Part shown: piece after piece, positions 1 to 9,609 of the stretch | Layout: each line of letters opens with the position of its first letter | Position numbering within the stretch: the stretch's first letter is position 1 | From: Candidatus Neoanaerotignum galli | GTDB lineage: Bacteria; Bacillota; Clostridia; Lachnospirales; Anaerotignaceae | NCBI GenBank assembly: GCA_904381335.1 | Contig: CAJFIN010000006.1 | Location: forward strand, 1 to 43,268 | DNA length: 43,268 bases | Direction of reading: 5' to 3' | The notes under the pieces: model-generated | Told to the model about the DNA's origin: nothing | Database searches by the model: none | The model's input: only the letters and a program-made list of their open reading frames with translations | Translations under genes and position numbers: made by a program

Positions 1-367
1 GGTTTACCACCCGAATCCCATAAAGCAACGCATGACATCGCAGCCACTTTAGTGCAGCAAACGCACTTTCTGCTGTACCATGGCCCCATTGATCTAAGAT
101 CTTTAACGACACAAAATAGCATCCTGGCGCCACGCCGCGGTACCTGCCTTGGCTTAACGCCCCATCCCCGCCGCAGATTCCTGCCACATGGGTACCATGA
201 CCATTGTCATCATAGGGCTCTTGATGCCCCTCTACAAAATCCCGAAATAACCGGATACGCCCTTCAAAATCCTTGCGAGGGCAGATTCCCGTATCCAGCA
301 GTGCCACTGTCACTCCGTGACCGTCTGCCCCTGTCGCCCCGTGAATGACTTCCAATGCCTCCTGCAT
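1..367 (-). CDS. Subtilisin-like serine protease (S8), 5' part only
   Basis: The first 122 codons of a subtilase are visible; the rest lies beyond the left edge. The catalytic Asp is in the LLDTG motif (about residue 25) and the catalytic His in NGHGTHVAG (about residue 57). The Ser region is outside the window. The ATG at 365-367 is preceded by GGAAG at an 8-nt distance. No signal peptide or prodomain precedes the catalytic domain, since the Asp motif comes within 25 residues of the start. That resembles intracellular-type or minimal subtilases rather than secreted pre-pro enzymes. Family assignment is secure. Substrate and location cannot be told from the fragment. Confidence 0.9.
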   Translation of the reverse strand, partial: MQEALEVIHGATGADGHGVTVALLDTGICPRKDFEGRIRLFRDFVEGHQEPYDDNGHGTHVAGICGGDGALSQGRYRGVAPGCYFVSLKILDQWGHGTAESAFAALKWLRCHALLYGIRVVN

Positions 368-511
368 GGATGTCACTTCCTTTATCGTAGTGCTCCCTTT
401 ATGGTATGGCAACAACGGCGTTCGGTGAATGATCATTACACCACAGTTCTAAGATATCTTCATCATTTTTTCAGCTTGTCCTCCCTTTTGATGAAAAATC
501 ATCGATAAAAT

Positions 512-540
512 GACTATTTCTCTCCACTTGCTCATAAGAT
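512..540 (+). promoter_or_regulatory. Candidate SigE-like mother-cell promoter of the Leu-rich peptide gene
   Basis: GACTATT at 512-518 and CATAAGAT at 533-540 are separated by exactly 14 bases. This is close to the sporulation sigma-E consensus (KMATATT-N14-CATACAMT). It lies about 40 bp upstream of the ATG at 582. The CATA-N3-TA arrangement also fits sigma-K. This is a consensus match by eye and is unproven. Confidence 0.4.
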
Positions 541-581
541 ACCTATGTATCAATGACCAATCCAAAGGAGGTCAAATCCCA

Positions 582-764
582 ATGACCAATCTGCTTAACC
601 AACAAAATTTACTTCTGCTGTTACTGCTCATGAACGGTGGCCAGCCAGTTGCCGAGGGTGAAGATACATCCTGGCTCATGCTGCTGATGCTTTTGCTGTC
701 CCAAGGATGCAGTCAAAACAGCGTGACTGCCCAATCTGGCACCTGTAGTGTCTGCGAGGCCTAA
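582..764 (+). CDS. Small Leu/Met-rich peptide with Cys-containing tail, 60 aa
   Basis: Not recognised as a named family. The start ATG at 582 follows AAAGGAGG with good spacing; the frame is open further upstream but lacks a ribosome site. The peptide has two hydrophobic blocks: seven consecutive Leu after NQQN (residues 10-16) and WLMLLMLLL (about 31-39). They are separated by an acidic loop with GEGED-like composition. A polar tail carries three Cys, ending CSVCEA. There are 15 Leu in 60 residues and no basic residue, so it is not a classical signal peptide. Short Leu-rich peptides of this style are common in spore-forming Bacillota, often sporulation-linked; applying that here is inference, supported by the SigE-like promoter. 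It is followed at once by a terminator, so it is its own unit. Confidence 0.65.
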   Translation: MTNLLNQQNLLLLLLLMNGGQPVAEGEDTSWLMLLMLLLSQGCSQNSVTAQSGTCSVCEA

Positions 765-770
765 AAAAGA

Positions 771-805
771 GGGGGCCAAGACAAATGCGGTCTGGCCCCT
801 TTTTC
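771..805 (+). terminator. Intrinsic terminator after the Leu-rich peptide
   Basis: GGGGCCAAGAC pairs with GTCTGGCCCC (one bulged A) around an AAATGCG-type loop and runs into TTTTT. It starts only a few bases after the stop codon at 764. Confidence 0.85.
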
Positions 806-844
806 TGCCTTATCTAATCTGATCACTAAAAAGGAGGAATCCTT

Positions 845-1255
845 ATGCAGCATGCCTTTACGCCCCAACATTTGGAGCAGGCGCTATCTTTGCTGCGCCA
901 AGGGCAGATGCAGCCGACCATATCCAAAACGCCTGCCACTGCTTCTCCCGCAGCTACTCCACCAGACTCATCAGATGCAGCTGATGTTCCCGCAGCCAAA
1001 GCCTCTACTCCTCCGACAGCATTGCAGGACCGTCAACGTCTCGCCCTAGAAAATGCCTTGCCTTTTCTTCCCCCATCCTGGCAGCGGCCGCTCTATATCT
1101 ATTTAAAATGGCAGGAAATAGTCCATTTCACACCTACCGCTCCCCCAGACCAGCGATGCAGTTATCTTTCTCAGGCTTTGTACGATGCCATGACCGTACA
1201 AGAACAACAAGCCTATGGCCCGTTTTTACAACTTCTGGCTCGACAAAGTGGATGA
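845..1255 (+). CDS. Uncharacterised 136-aa protein with Pro/Ala-rich linker
   Basis: A strong AAAGGAGG lies just upstream of the ATG at 845. The protein has a short N-terminal segment with QALSLLRQGQ, a low-complexity Ala/Pro/Ser/Thr linker (about residues 24-60), and a C-terminal part (about 62-136) predicted helical, with LPPSWQRPLYIYLKW and a Tyr/Gln-rich end. No signal peptide or membrane segment is seen. I do not recognise the family. It lies downstream of the Leu-rich peptide but behind that gene's terminator, and is convergent with eno. It could be a sporulation or assembly accessory protein, but nothing in the sequence fixes a role. Confidence 0.6.
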   Translation: MQHAFTPQHLEQALSLLRQGQMQPTISKTPATASPAATPPDSSDAADVPAAKASTPPTALQDRQRLALENALPFLPPSWQRPLYIYLKWQEIVHFTPTAPPDQRCSYLSQALYDAMTVQEQQAYGPFLQLLARQSG

Positions 1256-1261
1256 TTCAGC

Positions 1262-1292
1262 GGCCCTGGCAAACTATGCCTGGGCCATTTTT
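1262..1292 (+). terminator. Intrinsic terminator of the 136-aa protein gene
   Basis: GGCCCTGGC and GCCTGGGCC form a stem with one mismatch, followed by ATTTTTT, directly after the stop at 1255. Confidence 0.7.
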
Positions 1293-1296
1293 TATC

Positions 1297-1333
1297 AAAA
1301 AAAGACGGTCCGTATCTACGAACCGTCTTTTTT
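1297..1333. terminator. Bidirectional terminator between the 136-aa gene and eno
   Basis: AAAAGACGGT and ACCGTCTTTT form an A/T-flanked hairpin whose runs serve both directions. It sits 10 bp from the eno stop codon and probably ends the glycolytic operon. Confidence 0.85.
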
Positions 1334-1341
1334 CATATGAT

Positions 1342-2697
<1,356 letters not shown>

Positions 2698-4242
2698 TCA
2701 ATTTTGCTGTATCAGCAGGCTTTTTCCTGTCATTTCTTTTGGTACATCCAGCCCCATCAGCTCTAGTAACGTAGGCGCAATATCTGCCAGACGGCCGTTT
2801 TCCCGCAAGCCTACACCCTTTGGTCCATGAACCAAAAGAAAAGGCACTGGATTTGTGGTATGAGCGGTAAAAGGCTCTCCTGTCGTCTCATCAATCATCT
2901 TTTCACTATTGCCATGGTCAGCGCATAAAAACATCTGTCCATCAGCTTTTACTAAGGCGTCCACCACTCGGCCAACGCACTGGTCCACAGCCTCAACGGC
3001 TTGGATTGCCGCCTTCATCACACCAGTATGCCCCACCATATCACTATTGGCATAATTCACCACAATGAAATCATATTTCCCTGACTCAATGGCATCCACT
3101 AGATGATCTGTCACCTCATAAGCGCTCATTTCCGGCTGCAAATCATAGGTAGCCACCTTCGGCGAAGGAACCAAAATACGATCTTCCCCTGGATACGGCG
3201 TCTCCACCCCTCCATTAAAAAAGAACGTCACATGGGCATACTTCTCCGTTTCCGCCAAACGCAGCTGGGTTTTCCCCAAGGAAGAAAGATATTCCCCCAA
3301 AGTGTTTTTCAGTTTTTCTGCCTCAAAAGCCACCAAATGATTGGGTATCGTTTTATCATATTCGGTAAAGGTCACCATCGTAGCTGCCGTTACTCGTTTT
3401 TCTCTCGTAAAGCCTGTAAAATCTGGATCACAGATGGCACGGGTGAGCTGTCTTGCCCGATCAGGACGGAAGTTATAAAAGATGACTGCATCTTCCGGCT
3501 CAATCATTCCCACAGGCAGACCGTTATCATCTACCACCACTGCCGGCACAAGGAACTCATCCGTAACTCCCTGTTGATAGCTCTGCGCCAAATAGGCTTT
3601 CGGGTCAGAAGTCTGATTTCCCCGGCCCAGGGTCAAGCAATCATATGCTTTTTGCACCCGATCCCAACGATTATCCCGATCCATGGCATAGTAGCGCCCT
3701 GACAGAGAAGCCACAGCACCGACACCCAATTGCTTTATTGTAGCTTCAATTTCTTCCAAATAACCCTTTCCTGATGCGGGCGGGCAATCCCGACCATCAA
3801 AAAAGCAATGGACATAAACACGATGAAGCCCTTGCTCCTTTGCCAGGCGTAACAGTGCTTTGAGATGGTCGATATGGCTATGAACGCCACCATCGCTCAA
3901 TAATCCCATTAGATGCAAGGCGCTGTTTTCCTCTTTCACCCTGCGTATTGCTGCCAACAGGGCAGGGTTTTGGAAAAAATCTCTTTCTGCAATACTTTTG
4001 GTGATACGGGTCAGCTCCTGATATACTACCCGGCCAGCCCCAATATTTAGGTGTCCCACTTCGGAATTTCCCATCTGGCCATCCGGCAGCCCTACCGCCA
4101 ACCCACTGGCATATCCTTTCACAAATGGATTCTCCCGTTTCAGTTGATCCATCACAGGCGTATTCGCCTGGGCAATGGCGTTTCCCTCTACCGTATCACT
4201 TAGACCATACCCATCCAGAATCATCAAAACTGTCGTTTTCAT
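2698..4242 (-). CDS. gpmI: 2,3-bisphosphoglycerate-independent phosphoglycerate mutase
   Basis: Interconverts 3- and 2-phosphoglycerate through a phosphoserine enzyme with two Mn ions. The 514-aa length is typical. The alkaline-phosphatase-like metal site starts with LMILDGYG. The catalytic Ser is in [13 protein letters not shown] (about residue 62). The inserted phosphotransferase domain contains [12 protein letters not shown], and the C-terminal metal ligands are in [10 protein letters not shown]. The ATG overlaps the tpiA stop by four bases (ATGA), implying translational coupling. The gene order tpiA-gpmI-eno is the standard one in Bacillota. Confidence 0.98.
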   Translation of the reverse strand: MKTTVLMILDGYGLSDTVEGNAIAQANTPVMDQLKRENPFVKGYASGLAVGLPDGQMGNSEVGHLNIGAGRVVYQELTRITKSIAERDFFQNPALLAAIRRVKEENSALHLMGLLSDGGVHSHIDHLKALLRLAKEQGLHRVYVHCFFDGRDCPPASGKGYLEEIEATIKQLGVGAVASLSGRYYAMDRDNRWDRVQKAYDCLTLGRGNQTSDPKAYLAQSYQQGVTDEFLVPAVVVDDNGLPVGMIEPEDAVIFYNFRPDRARQLTRAICDPDFTGFTREKRVTAATMVTFTEYDKTIPNHLVAFEAEKLKNTLGEYLSSLGKTQLRLAETEKYAHVTFFFNGGVETPYPGEDRILVPSPKVATYDLQPEMSAYEVTDHLVDAIESGKYDFIVVNYANSDMVGHTGVMKAAIQAVEAVDQCVGRVVDALVKADGQMFLCADHGNSEKMIDETTGEPFTAHTTNPVPFLLVHGPKGVGLRENGRLADIAPTLLELMGLDVPKEMTGKSLLIQQN

Positions 4243-4994
4243 TTGCTCACCTTATACTTTACGATCTGTCCAAATTCTGCTTTTAAGCTGGCGCCGCCCA
4301 CAAGCCCGCCATCAATATCTGCTTTAGCCAAAAGAGAGGCCGCATTTTTTGCGTTAACGCTGCCGCCATACTGAATCCGAACCTGATCGGCGGCCGCATC
4401 ACCAAATACTTCCCGCACCACCTGACGGATGGCCGCGCATATTTCCTGGGCCTGATCATCTGTGGCTGTTTTGCCAGTTCCAATGGCCCAAATAGGCTCA
4501 TAGGCGATCACGAGACCAGCCACCTGCGCCGCCGTCAGTCCCAGCAGCGCTTTTTTCACCTGGATACGGATATGTTCAACCGTAATGCCTTCTTCCCGTT
4601 GGGTTAGGGTTTCTCCCACACAGATGATAGGGATTAGGCCATGTTCCAACGCTTTTTTTACTTTCCGATTGACCATTTCATCCGTTTCCCCAAAATACTG
4701 CCGGCGCTCAGAATGGCCTAAAATCACATAGGTAACACCGCATTCGGTGAGCATTTCAGGAGAAATTTCTCCTGTAAAGGCGCCTTTCTCCTCAAAATAC
4801 ATATTTTGGGCTCCCAAAGCGATATTCGTCCCCTTTAATGCTTCTCCCACAGGGATCAAATCCACTGCTGGCACACAAAAAGCAACATCCACTTCGTCAG
4901 TATCCACTTCTGTCTTTAAAAGCTCCACCAAATCCACAGCTTGCTTTGGCGTCATGTTCATCTTCCAGTTGCCCGCAATGATCTTCTTTCTCAT
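4239..4994 (-). CDS. tpiA: Triose-phosphate isomerase
   Basis: Interconverts dihydroxyacetone phosphate and glyceraldehyde 3-phosphate. The 251-aa TIM barrel carries the substrate Lys in AGNWKMN, the electrophilic His in LGHSERR, the catalytic Glu in [12 protein letters not shown] and the phosphate-binding YGGSV. The start at 4994 ([10 protein letters not shown]) is chosen because AAGGAAGG lies upstream and the length then matches the family; an earlier in-frame ATG overlapping the end of pgk would add ten atypical residues. The stop overlaps the gpmI start. Confidence 0.98.
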   Translation of the reverse strand: MRKKIIAGNWKMNMTPKQAVDLVELLKTEVDTDEVDVAFCVPAVDLIPVGEALKGTNIALGAQNMYFEEKGAFTGEISPEMLTECGVTYVILGHSERRQYFGETDEMVNRKVKKALEHGLIPIICVGETLTQREEGITVEHIRIQVKKALLGLTAAQVAGLVIAYEPIWAIGTGKTATDDQAQEICAAIRQVVREVFGDAAADQVRIQYGGSVNAKNAASLLAKADIDGGLVGGASLKAEFGQIVKYKVSK

Positions 4995-5013
4995 TTTAAA
5001 GACCGCCTTCCTT

Positions 5014-6210
5014 TTATTTGTCATCCACCGCTGCTACTCCCGGCAACTCTTTTCCCTCTAAAAATTCCAGCGAGGCACCGCCGCCGGTGGAGATATGGCT
5101 CATTTTATCGCCAAAGCCCAGCTGATTGACCGCTGCAGCGCTATCGCCCCCACCAATAATGGTGGTTGCATCGGTAAGAGATGCCATGGCTTTCGCTACG
5201 GCAATGGTTCCCTTGGCAAAGGCTGGAAATTCAAACACGCCCATAGGCCCATTCCAAACCACCGTCTTTGCCCCTTTTAAGGCATCAGCAAACAAGGCAG
5301 CTGTTTTCGGGCCAATATCCATTCCTTCCCATCCGGTTGGAATTTGGCTGGCCTCCACCACCTTGGAGGGCGCATCTGCCCGAAACTCCTGCACCACCAC
5401 CGTGTCCACCGGCAGCAAAAGTTTTACCTTCTTTTCTTCTGCAGCAGCCATCATATCCTTTGCATAACCAATATTCTCTTTATCCAGCAAAGAATTGCCC
5501 ACTTCATAGCCTTTGGCAACCAAAAAGGTGTAGGCCATACCGCCGCCAATAATTAAAATATCCACCTTATCCAGTAGGTTTTTGATGACACCGATTTTAT
5601 CAGCCACCTTCGCCCCACCAAGGATTGCCGCAAAGGGACGCACCGGGTGATTGACGGCATTACCCAAATACGTAATCTCTTTTTCCATCAAATAGCCTAC
5701 AGCCGACTCTTTAACGTATTTCGTTACTCCTACTGTAGAACAATGAGCCCGATGGCTGGAGCCAAAGGCATCGTCCACATAGACATCGCACAAACTTGCC
5801 AATTCCTGGCTGAAATTGTCTTCGTTTTTCGTTTCTTCCGGCCGGAACCGAGTATTTTCTAACAGGACAATATCGCCATCTTTCATGGCTGCCACAGCTG
5901 CTTTCGCCTTCTCCCCCACCACGGTTTCATCCGCGGCAAATACCACCGGCAGATTCAGCAACTCAGAAAGCCGTTTTGCCACCGGCGTCAGGCTCAAATC
6001 CGGCTGGTAAACACCCTTTGGCTTTCCCATATGAGAACAAAGGATAACTTTCGCCCCTTCGCTTTGCAGCTTACGAATCGTTGGCAGGGCGGCGGTGATG
6101 CGGTTATCATCCGTAATCTTTCCCTCTTGGATGGGTACGTTAAAATCACACCGCACCAACACCCGTTTTCCTTTCACTTGCAAATCATCAATGGTCTTTT
6201 TCTGCAGCAT
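5014..6210 (-). CDS. pgk: Phosphoglycerate kinase
   Basis: Transfers phosphate from 1,3-bisphosphoglycerate to ADP. The 398-aa length is canonical. Seen are [11 protein letters not shown] near the N-terminus, the substrate loop SHMGKPKG, and the nucleotide-binding C-domain with WNGPMGVFE and GGGDSAAAV. The start at 6210 ([10 protein letters not shown]) follows GGAAAGGAAG; an upstream ATG at 6258 lies at the promoter's -10 side and would give a non-family extension. It is the first gene of the operon and has its own sigma-A promoter. The usual upstream partners cggR and gap are not here, so GAPDH must be encoded elsewhere. Confidence 0.98.
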   Translation of the reverse strand: MLQKKTIDDLQVKGKRVLVRCDFNVPIQEGKITDDNRITAALPTIRKLQSEGAKVILCSHMGKPKGVYQPDLSLTPVAKRLSELLNLPVVFAADETVVGEKAKAAVAAMKDGDIVLLENTRFRPEETKNEDNFSQELASLCDVYVDDAFGSSHRAHCSTVGVTKYVKESAVGYLMEKEITYLGNAVNHPVRPFAAILGGAKVADKIGVIKNLLDKVDILIIGGGMAYTFLVAKGYEVGNSLLDKENIGYAKDMMAAAEEKKVKLLLPVDTVVVQEFRADAPSKVVEASQIPTGWEGMDIGPKTAALFADALKGAKTVVWNGPMGVFEFPAFAKGTIAVAKAMASLTDATTIIGGGDSAAAVNQLGFGDKMSHISTGGGASLEFLEGKELPGVAAVDDK

Positions 6211-6266
6211 ATGAAAACTTCCTTTCCTGGGCAAGATATCAATACCAAGTTCTGCCATTCACGATC

Positions 6267-6295
6267 ATTATACACCAATCCCCCTCCCCTTTCAA
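6267..6295 (-). promoter_or_regulatory. Sigma-A promoter of the pgk-tpiA-gpmI-eno operon
   Basis: On the minus strand TTGAAA (6290-6295) and a perfect TATAAT (6267-6272) are 17 bp apart, about 55 bp upstream of the pgk start. No CggR-like operator was recognised. Confidence 0.85.
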
Positions 6296-6370
6296 GGGAA
6301 GGAACGCTTCGGAGAAAAGATTGTGAAGAACCTTTTTCCCTCTAATACTTCTTTTTCCTTGTATCACACA

Positions 6371-6419
6371 CAAAAACAAAGCAGCTGCGGACTTTTGCCC
6401 GTCAACTGCTTTGTTTTCT
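6371..6419 (-). terminator. Terminator after cobO
   Basis: AAAACAAAGCAG and CTGCTTTGTTTT form a roughly 15-bp stem with A/T-rich flanks, just past the cobO stop (6435) and ahead of the pgk promoter. Its symmetry means it could act in both directions. Confidence 0.75.
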
Positions 6420-6434
6420 TGATCCATGTTCTGT

Positions 6435-6941
6435 TTAATATTCGATGCCTTCCCGTGCCAAAAATCCCTGCTGGAAAGGGTGCTTTTTGGCGATAAACTC
6501 CGTTTCATAGTCTGCTCTCGCCTTAAGCCAATCTGGACAATGCCCGCCCGTCAGCACAATGTCCCGCCGGGCCGTAGACCGGTTTAAGACTTCTTCCACC
6601 TGCTGCCGCTGCACTAAGCCGCCTTCTAAAGCCCAAAGTACCTCATCGAGCACCAATACGCCCTCCTGTTTTGGCCAAAGGGCCGCCTGACGCAGCAGTT
6701 CTTCCTGCTGCCAAGCCCATCTTGCCCGGTCAGAAGCCGTCATTTCCCACAAAAAGGGGACCGGTTCTTTTGCTGCCGCCACCGCAATCCCCCACCTGCG
6801 CAGCATTACGATTTCTCCCGATGAGCCATCCTTTAAAAACTGCACCAAAAGCGTTGCCTTACCTCGTCCTGCCGCCCGTACCAAAAGTCCTACCGCCGCA
6901 GTTGTCTTCCCTTTTCCAGCTCCATGATATACCTGAATCAT
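6435..6941 (-). CDS. cobO: Cob(I)alamin adenosyltransferase (CobO/BtuR type)
   Basis: Adenosylates corrinoids with ATP, yielding the coenzyme B12 form. The 168-aa protein starts with a P-loop GAGKGKTT at residues 7-14, the hallmark of the CobO/CobA/BtuR family, followed by RAAGRGKATLLVQFLK. It has a Walker-B-like VLVLDEVLWAL and a late TGGHCP segment (GRN/GGH loop). The ATG overlaps the MATE stop by four bases. No other cobalamin biosynthesis gene is nearby, so it probably serves salvage or assimilation. Linkage to the transporter and MBL gene is positional only. Confidence 0.92.
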   Translation of the reverse strand: MIQVYHGAGKGKTTAAVGLLVRAAGRGKATLLVQFLKDGSSGEIVMLRRWGIAVAAAKEPVPFLWEMTASDRARWAWQQEELLRQAALWPKQEGVLVLDEVLWALEGGLVQRQQVEEVLNRSTARRDIVLTGGHCPDWLKARADYETEFIAKKHPFQQGFLAREGIEY

Positions 6942-8299
6942 TTGGCCACCACCGCTCCAGCAGTATATTTATGGCGGAAAAGATATGTCAGATAAATAAT
7001 ATCTGCAATCATCGTCACAATCCACGTTACAGGATAAGATAAATACAAGATAAGCGGCTCAGGGAAAGCAACACAAACCGTGCTCATCCAAAGAATCCTC
7101 AGGCCGCAAATACCCACTACGCTAATGAGCATTGTCACAAAGGCATATCCTAGTCCCCGCAGGCTGGCCACCAGCACATCCAAAATACCACACAAAAAAT
7201 ACAAGGAAACAATGATATGGAGCCGTTCCACCCCAATGGCAATCACATCAGGTTCTGTGGAGTAAATACCCACCAGCGCTTCGTCAAAAATATAACAGAA
7301 TATCGCTTCGGCAATGCCAACCAGCGTTGTCAGCAAAACGCAAATCATCATCGCCTGCTTCACTCGTTCCCGCTTTCCCGCGCCATAGTTCTGGCTGACA
7401 AAACTTACTGCCGTCTGAGAATATGCACTCATGCCGGCATAAACAAACCCTTCAATATTCCCGGCAGCAGAATTTCCCGCCATAACAGTGGAACCAAAAG
7501 CGTTCACATTGGTCTGGAACATCACATTGGAAATGGAAAACAAGAGCGACTGCACACCCGATGGAATCCCAATACCCAAAATTTCCTTCAGCCGCTGCAT
7601 AGTAATACCCATTTTTTGAAAGAAAAACTGACAGGGTCCTTCTAGTTTTGTCAGGCTCAAAAGCACCAACACCGCAGAAACATACTGACTAATGACTGTA
7701 GCCAAGGCCACGCCTAAGACATCCAAATGAAATACAATGACAAAAATCAAATTCAGTACCACATTGATGATACCTGCCAAAGACAGATAAAGCAGCGGCC
7801 GTTTTGTATCCCCCAAAGCCCGCAGTACAGCGCTGGCAAAGTTATAGACCATCAGCGCTGGCATGCCCCAGAAATAAACTTTTAAATATACTGCCGATAG
7901 ATCAATAACATTTTCCGGCGACTGCATCAGGCGCAGCAGCGGATAGGTGATAAACTGTCCTGCCACGGTTAAAAACACACCGCATATCAGCCCCATGGTA
8001 ATGGAGGTATGGACAGATTCCTGAATCGCCGCTTCATTTTTATTCCCAAAATGCCGGGCCACAATGGCGTTAACCCCCATAGAAATACCGATAAAAAAGT
8101 TGATGGTCAAATTCACAAAGCTTGTGGTACTGCCCACCGCCGCCAAAGATTCCTCCCCTGCAAACCGGCCCACTACCACAATATCTGCCGCATTAAAAAG
8201 CAGTTGCAAAATCCCTGTTAAAATCAAAGGAATGCTGAAAATCAGGATCTTGCTCCATAAAGACCCTTCGCACATGTCCATTTCCCGCTTTTTTTGCAT
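6938..8299 (-). CDS. MATE family efflux transporter
   Basis: A 453-aa polytopic membrane protein of the multidrug-and-toxin-extrusion family, expected to be a cation-coupled exporter in the cytoplasmic membrane. Twelve hydrophobic segments can be read. Family-typical stretches include SIPLILTGILQLLFNAADIVVVGRF near the N-terminus (first helix and loop), INFFIGISMGVNAIVARHFG and the repeat-equivalent FVSQNYGAGKRERV in the second half. The start at 8299 (MQKKREMDM) is chosen for AAAGGAGGG upstream; the frame is open further but would run into the MBL gene. It lies 23 bp after the MBL stop, in one operon with MBL and cobO. The substrate is unknown. Confidence 0.93.
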   Translation of the reverse strand: MQKKREMDMCEGSLWSKILIFSIPLILTGILQLLFNAADIVVVGRFAGEESLAAVGSTTSFVNLTINFFIGISMGVNAIVARHFGNKNEAAIQESVHTSITMGLICGVFLTVAGQFITYPLLRLMQSPENVIDLSAVYLKVYFWGMPALMVYNFASAVLRALGDTKRPLLYLSLAGIINVVLNLIFVIVFHLDVLGVALATVISQYVSAVLVLLSLTKLEGPCQFFFQKMGITMQRLKEILGIGIPSGVQSLLFSISNVMFQTNVNAFGSTVMAGNSAAGNIEGFVYAGMSAYSQTAVSFVSQNYGAGKRERVKQAMMICVLLTTLVGIAEAIFCYIFDEALVGIYSTEPDVIAIGVERLHIIVSLYFLCGILDVLVASLRGLGYAFVTMLISVVGICGLRILWMSTVCVAFPEPLILYLSYPVTWIVTMIADIIYLTYLFRHKYTAGAVVAK

Positions 8300-8322
8300 G
8301 GACGACCCTCCTTTTTGTGCCT

Positions 8323-9132
8323 CTACCGTACTTCCAGCACACTTCCTACACCCACTTCTTCCACCTGAAACTGTTTTGCCAGTGCGGCCTTTGCCGCAAA
8401 AGAAGTGCAATGGCAGGGATAAAGAACCTGAACCCCTTCTTCCCGCAGCACTGCCGCAGTCTGTTCTAACGCCTCATCTGCCCGTTGCAGATGGAAACCA
8501 CCAAAAATACCGATGATCTTTTCTCCGCCATTGACTTCTTTTGCATACCGAAGTATATTGCTCAGTCCACTATGGGAGCAGCCCGTCAGAAGAAACAGCC
8601 CATTTTCCCCTCGATAGACCAAAGCACTATCATCCGGTAGATAATCCGGCGTTTTTTTCTCCCCATCCCGCACTTCGCCCACCGGATGGGTATTTTCCCA
8701 TGGCGTCCGCCGGGGAATTTCACCTAAAAACAGCAAATGTTTTGAAATGCGCCGAGGTTTCTTCGTCAAATGGACGGACATCATTCGTCCCAGCACTTCC
8801 TGGCTTACAGGCATACCAATATACCGATCTTTATCCCATTTATTCCCAAAACAAGCAGGATGGGCCGTCAAGCTCTTGCCCTGCAAAATCCCTGCCGCCA
8901 GCAACTGAGGCAGGCCGCCGGTATGATCCCAATGTCCATGAGAAAGCACCACTTCCTTTGCCTGCCGCAAAGGGATGCCTAACCGGGAAGCGTTCTCCAA
9001 TATGACGCCGCCAGAACCAGTATCAAATAAAATCTGACAATCTTCATCCTCAATCCAAACGGATAAACCATGCTCTGCAAGAAGCCGCCGGGAAAAAGGC
9101 ACATGATTTTCCGCTATCACTGTTAGTTTCAT
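8323..9132 (-). CDS. Metallo-beta-lactamase-fold hydrolase (COG1237-like)
   Basis: A 269-aa MBL-fold protein. The zinc motif SHGHWDHTGG is at about residues 65-74, preceded by ILFDTGSGG. Further ligands are expected in TGCSHSGLSN and GIFGGFHL. The N-terminus MKLTVIAENHVP is typical of the COG1237 group, often annotated as metal-dependent hydrolase or dihydropterin-linked RFA-P synthase-like. The true substrate of this group in bacteria is not settled. It is the first gene of the MBL-MATE-cobO transcription unit, with its promoter divergent from the thi operon. The start follows AAAGGGGGG. Confidence 0.88.
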   Translation of the reverse strand: MKLTVIAENHVPFSRRLLAEHGLSVWIEDEDCQILFDTGSGGVILENASRLGIPLRQAKEVVLSHGHWDHTGGLPQLLAAGILQGKSLTAHPACFGNKWDKDRYIGMPVSQEVLGRMMSVHLTKKPRRISKHLLFLGEIPRRTPWENTHPVGEVRDGEKKTPDYLPDDSALVYRGENGLFLLTGCSHSGLSNILRYAKEVNGGEKIIGIFGGFHLQRADEALEQTAAVLREEGVQVLYPCHCTSFAAKAALAKQFQVEEVGVGSVLEVR

Positions 9133-9155
9133 CGGCCTAACCCCCCTTTCTTTTT

Positions 9156-9164
9156 ATTGTAACA
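9156..9164 (-). promoter_or_regulatory. Extended -10 promoter of the MBL-MATE-cobO unit
   Basis: On the minus strand TGTTACAAT (an extended -10 with TG motif) lies about 25 bp upstream of the MBL ATG. No good -35 was seen, as is usual for extended -10 promoters. Confidence 0.5.
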
Positions 9165-9242
9165 TACCACCAGGACAAAAGGAATGGAAAATGATCGGTT
9201 TCTAGCATAAGTCTCTTTTCTGATAAAAATAAAATAATTTTA

Positions 9243-9271
9243 TTGACAAAGAAAAACCAGCGTGGTATTTT
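9243..9271 (+). promoter_or_regulatory. Sigma-A promoter of the thiS-thiF-thiG-thiH operon
   Basis: Consensus TTGACA (9243-9248), 17-bp spacer, TATTTT (9266-9271). It produces a leader of about 130 nt before thiS. Confidence 0.85.
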
Positions 9272-9277
9272 AGTAAT

Positions 9278-9411
9278 GGATTTTAGTGCAAAGAAAATCT
9301 TTTGCCTAAAAAAGTTCATACGCAACATGTTAAGTAAAGGGGTGCACCACCACGGGTGTATCCCTTTTTGTGCGTGTTTTCCAAAAACTCACCGAAAGGA
9401 GGCGCCCGAAC
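9278..9411 (+). promoter_or_regulatory. Structured thi operon leader, possible attenuator or riboswitch-like element
   Basis: The leader contains a small GCAAA...TTTGC hairpin near 9288-9306. A short ACGCA/TGCGT stem (9320-9324 with 9371-9375) encloses a strong 13-bp hairpin. The TPP riboswitch hallmarks (CTGAGA and ACCTGATCTGG-type boxes) are absent. A thiS-associated candidate cis-regulatory RNA in Firmicutes is known to me from memory only; membership cannot be tested here. It could equally be a simple attenuator. Confidence 0.5.
9336..9370 (+). terminator. Terminator-like hairpin inside the thi leader
   Basis: Arms 9336-9348 and 9355-9367 pair over 13 bp with two G-U wobbles, a six-base loop and a TTTTT run. 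It lies between the promoter and the thiS ribosome site (9396-9403), the place expected of a transcription attenuator. Confidence 0.7.
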
Positions 9412-9606
9412 ATGACCGTAAATGGTGTATCTATGCCGCTGAAAACAGCCATCACCTTGTCTGAATTTTTAAACGAGGAGCAGTACGATCTAACCAAAAT
9501 TGCCGTGGAGCGCAATGGCCAGATCGTCCCCAAAGCCGACTATGACCAAACCATGCTGGCCGATGGGGATCATTTGGAAATCGTCAGCTTCGTAGGAGGA
9601 GGTTAA
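9412..9606 (+). CDS. thiS: Sulfur carrier protein ThiS
   Basis: A 64-aa ubiquitin-like protein that carries sulfur as a C-terminal thiocarboxylate for thiazole synthesis. The end is VGGG, giving the Gly-Gly tail that ThiF adenylates. The N-terminal MTVNGVSMPL and the LSEFL helix fit the family. The start at 9412 has AAAGGAGG upstream; an earlier in-frame GTG-region extension would add 14 residues without a ribosome site. It is the first gene of the thiazole operon, with thiF 3 bp downstream. Confidence 0.95.
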   Translation: MTVNGVSMPLKTAITLSEFLNEEQYDLTKIAVERNGQIVPKADYDQTMLADGDHLEIVSFVGGG

Positions 9607-9609
9607 CGG

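Noticed and set aside
52..508. Plus-strand frames opposite the protease fragment
   Set aside because: They are antisense to clear subtilase motifs on the minus strand.
9278..9411. TPP riboswitch ahead of thiS
   Set aside because: The conserved aptamer boxes were looked for and not found.
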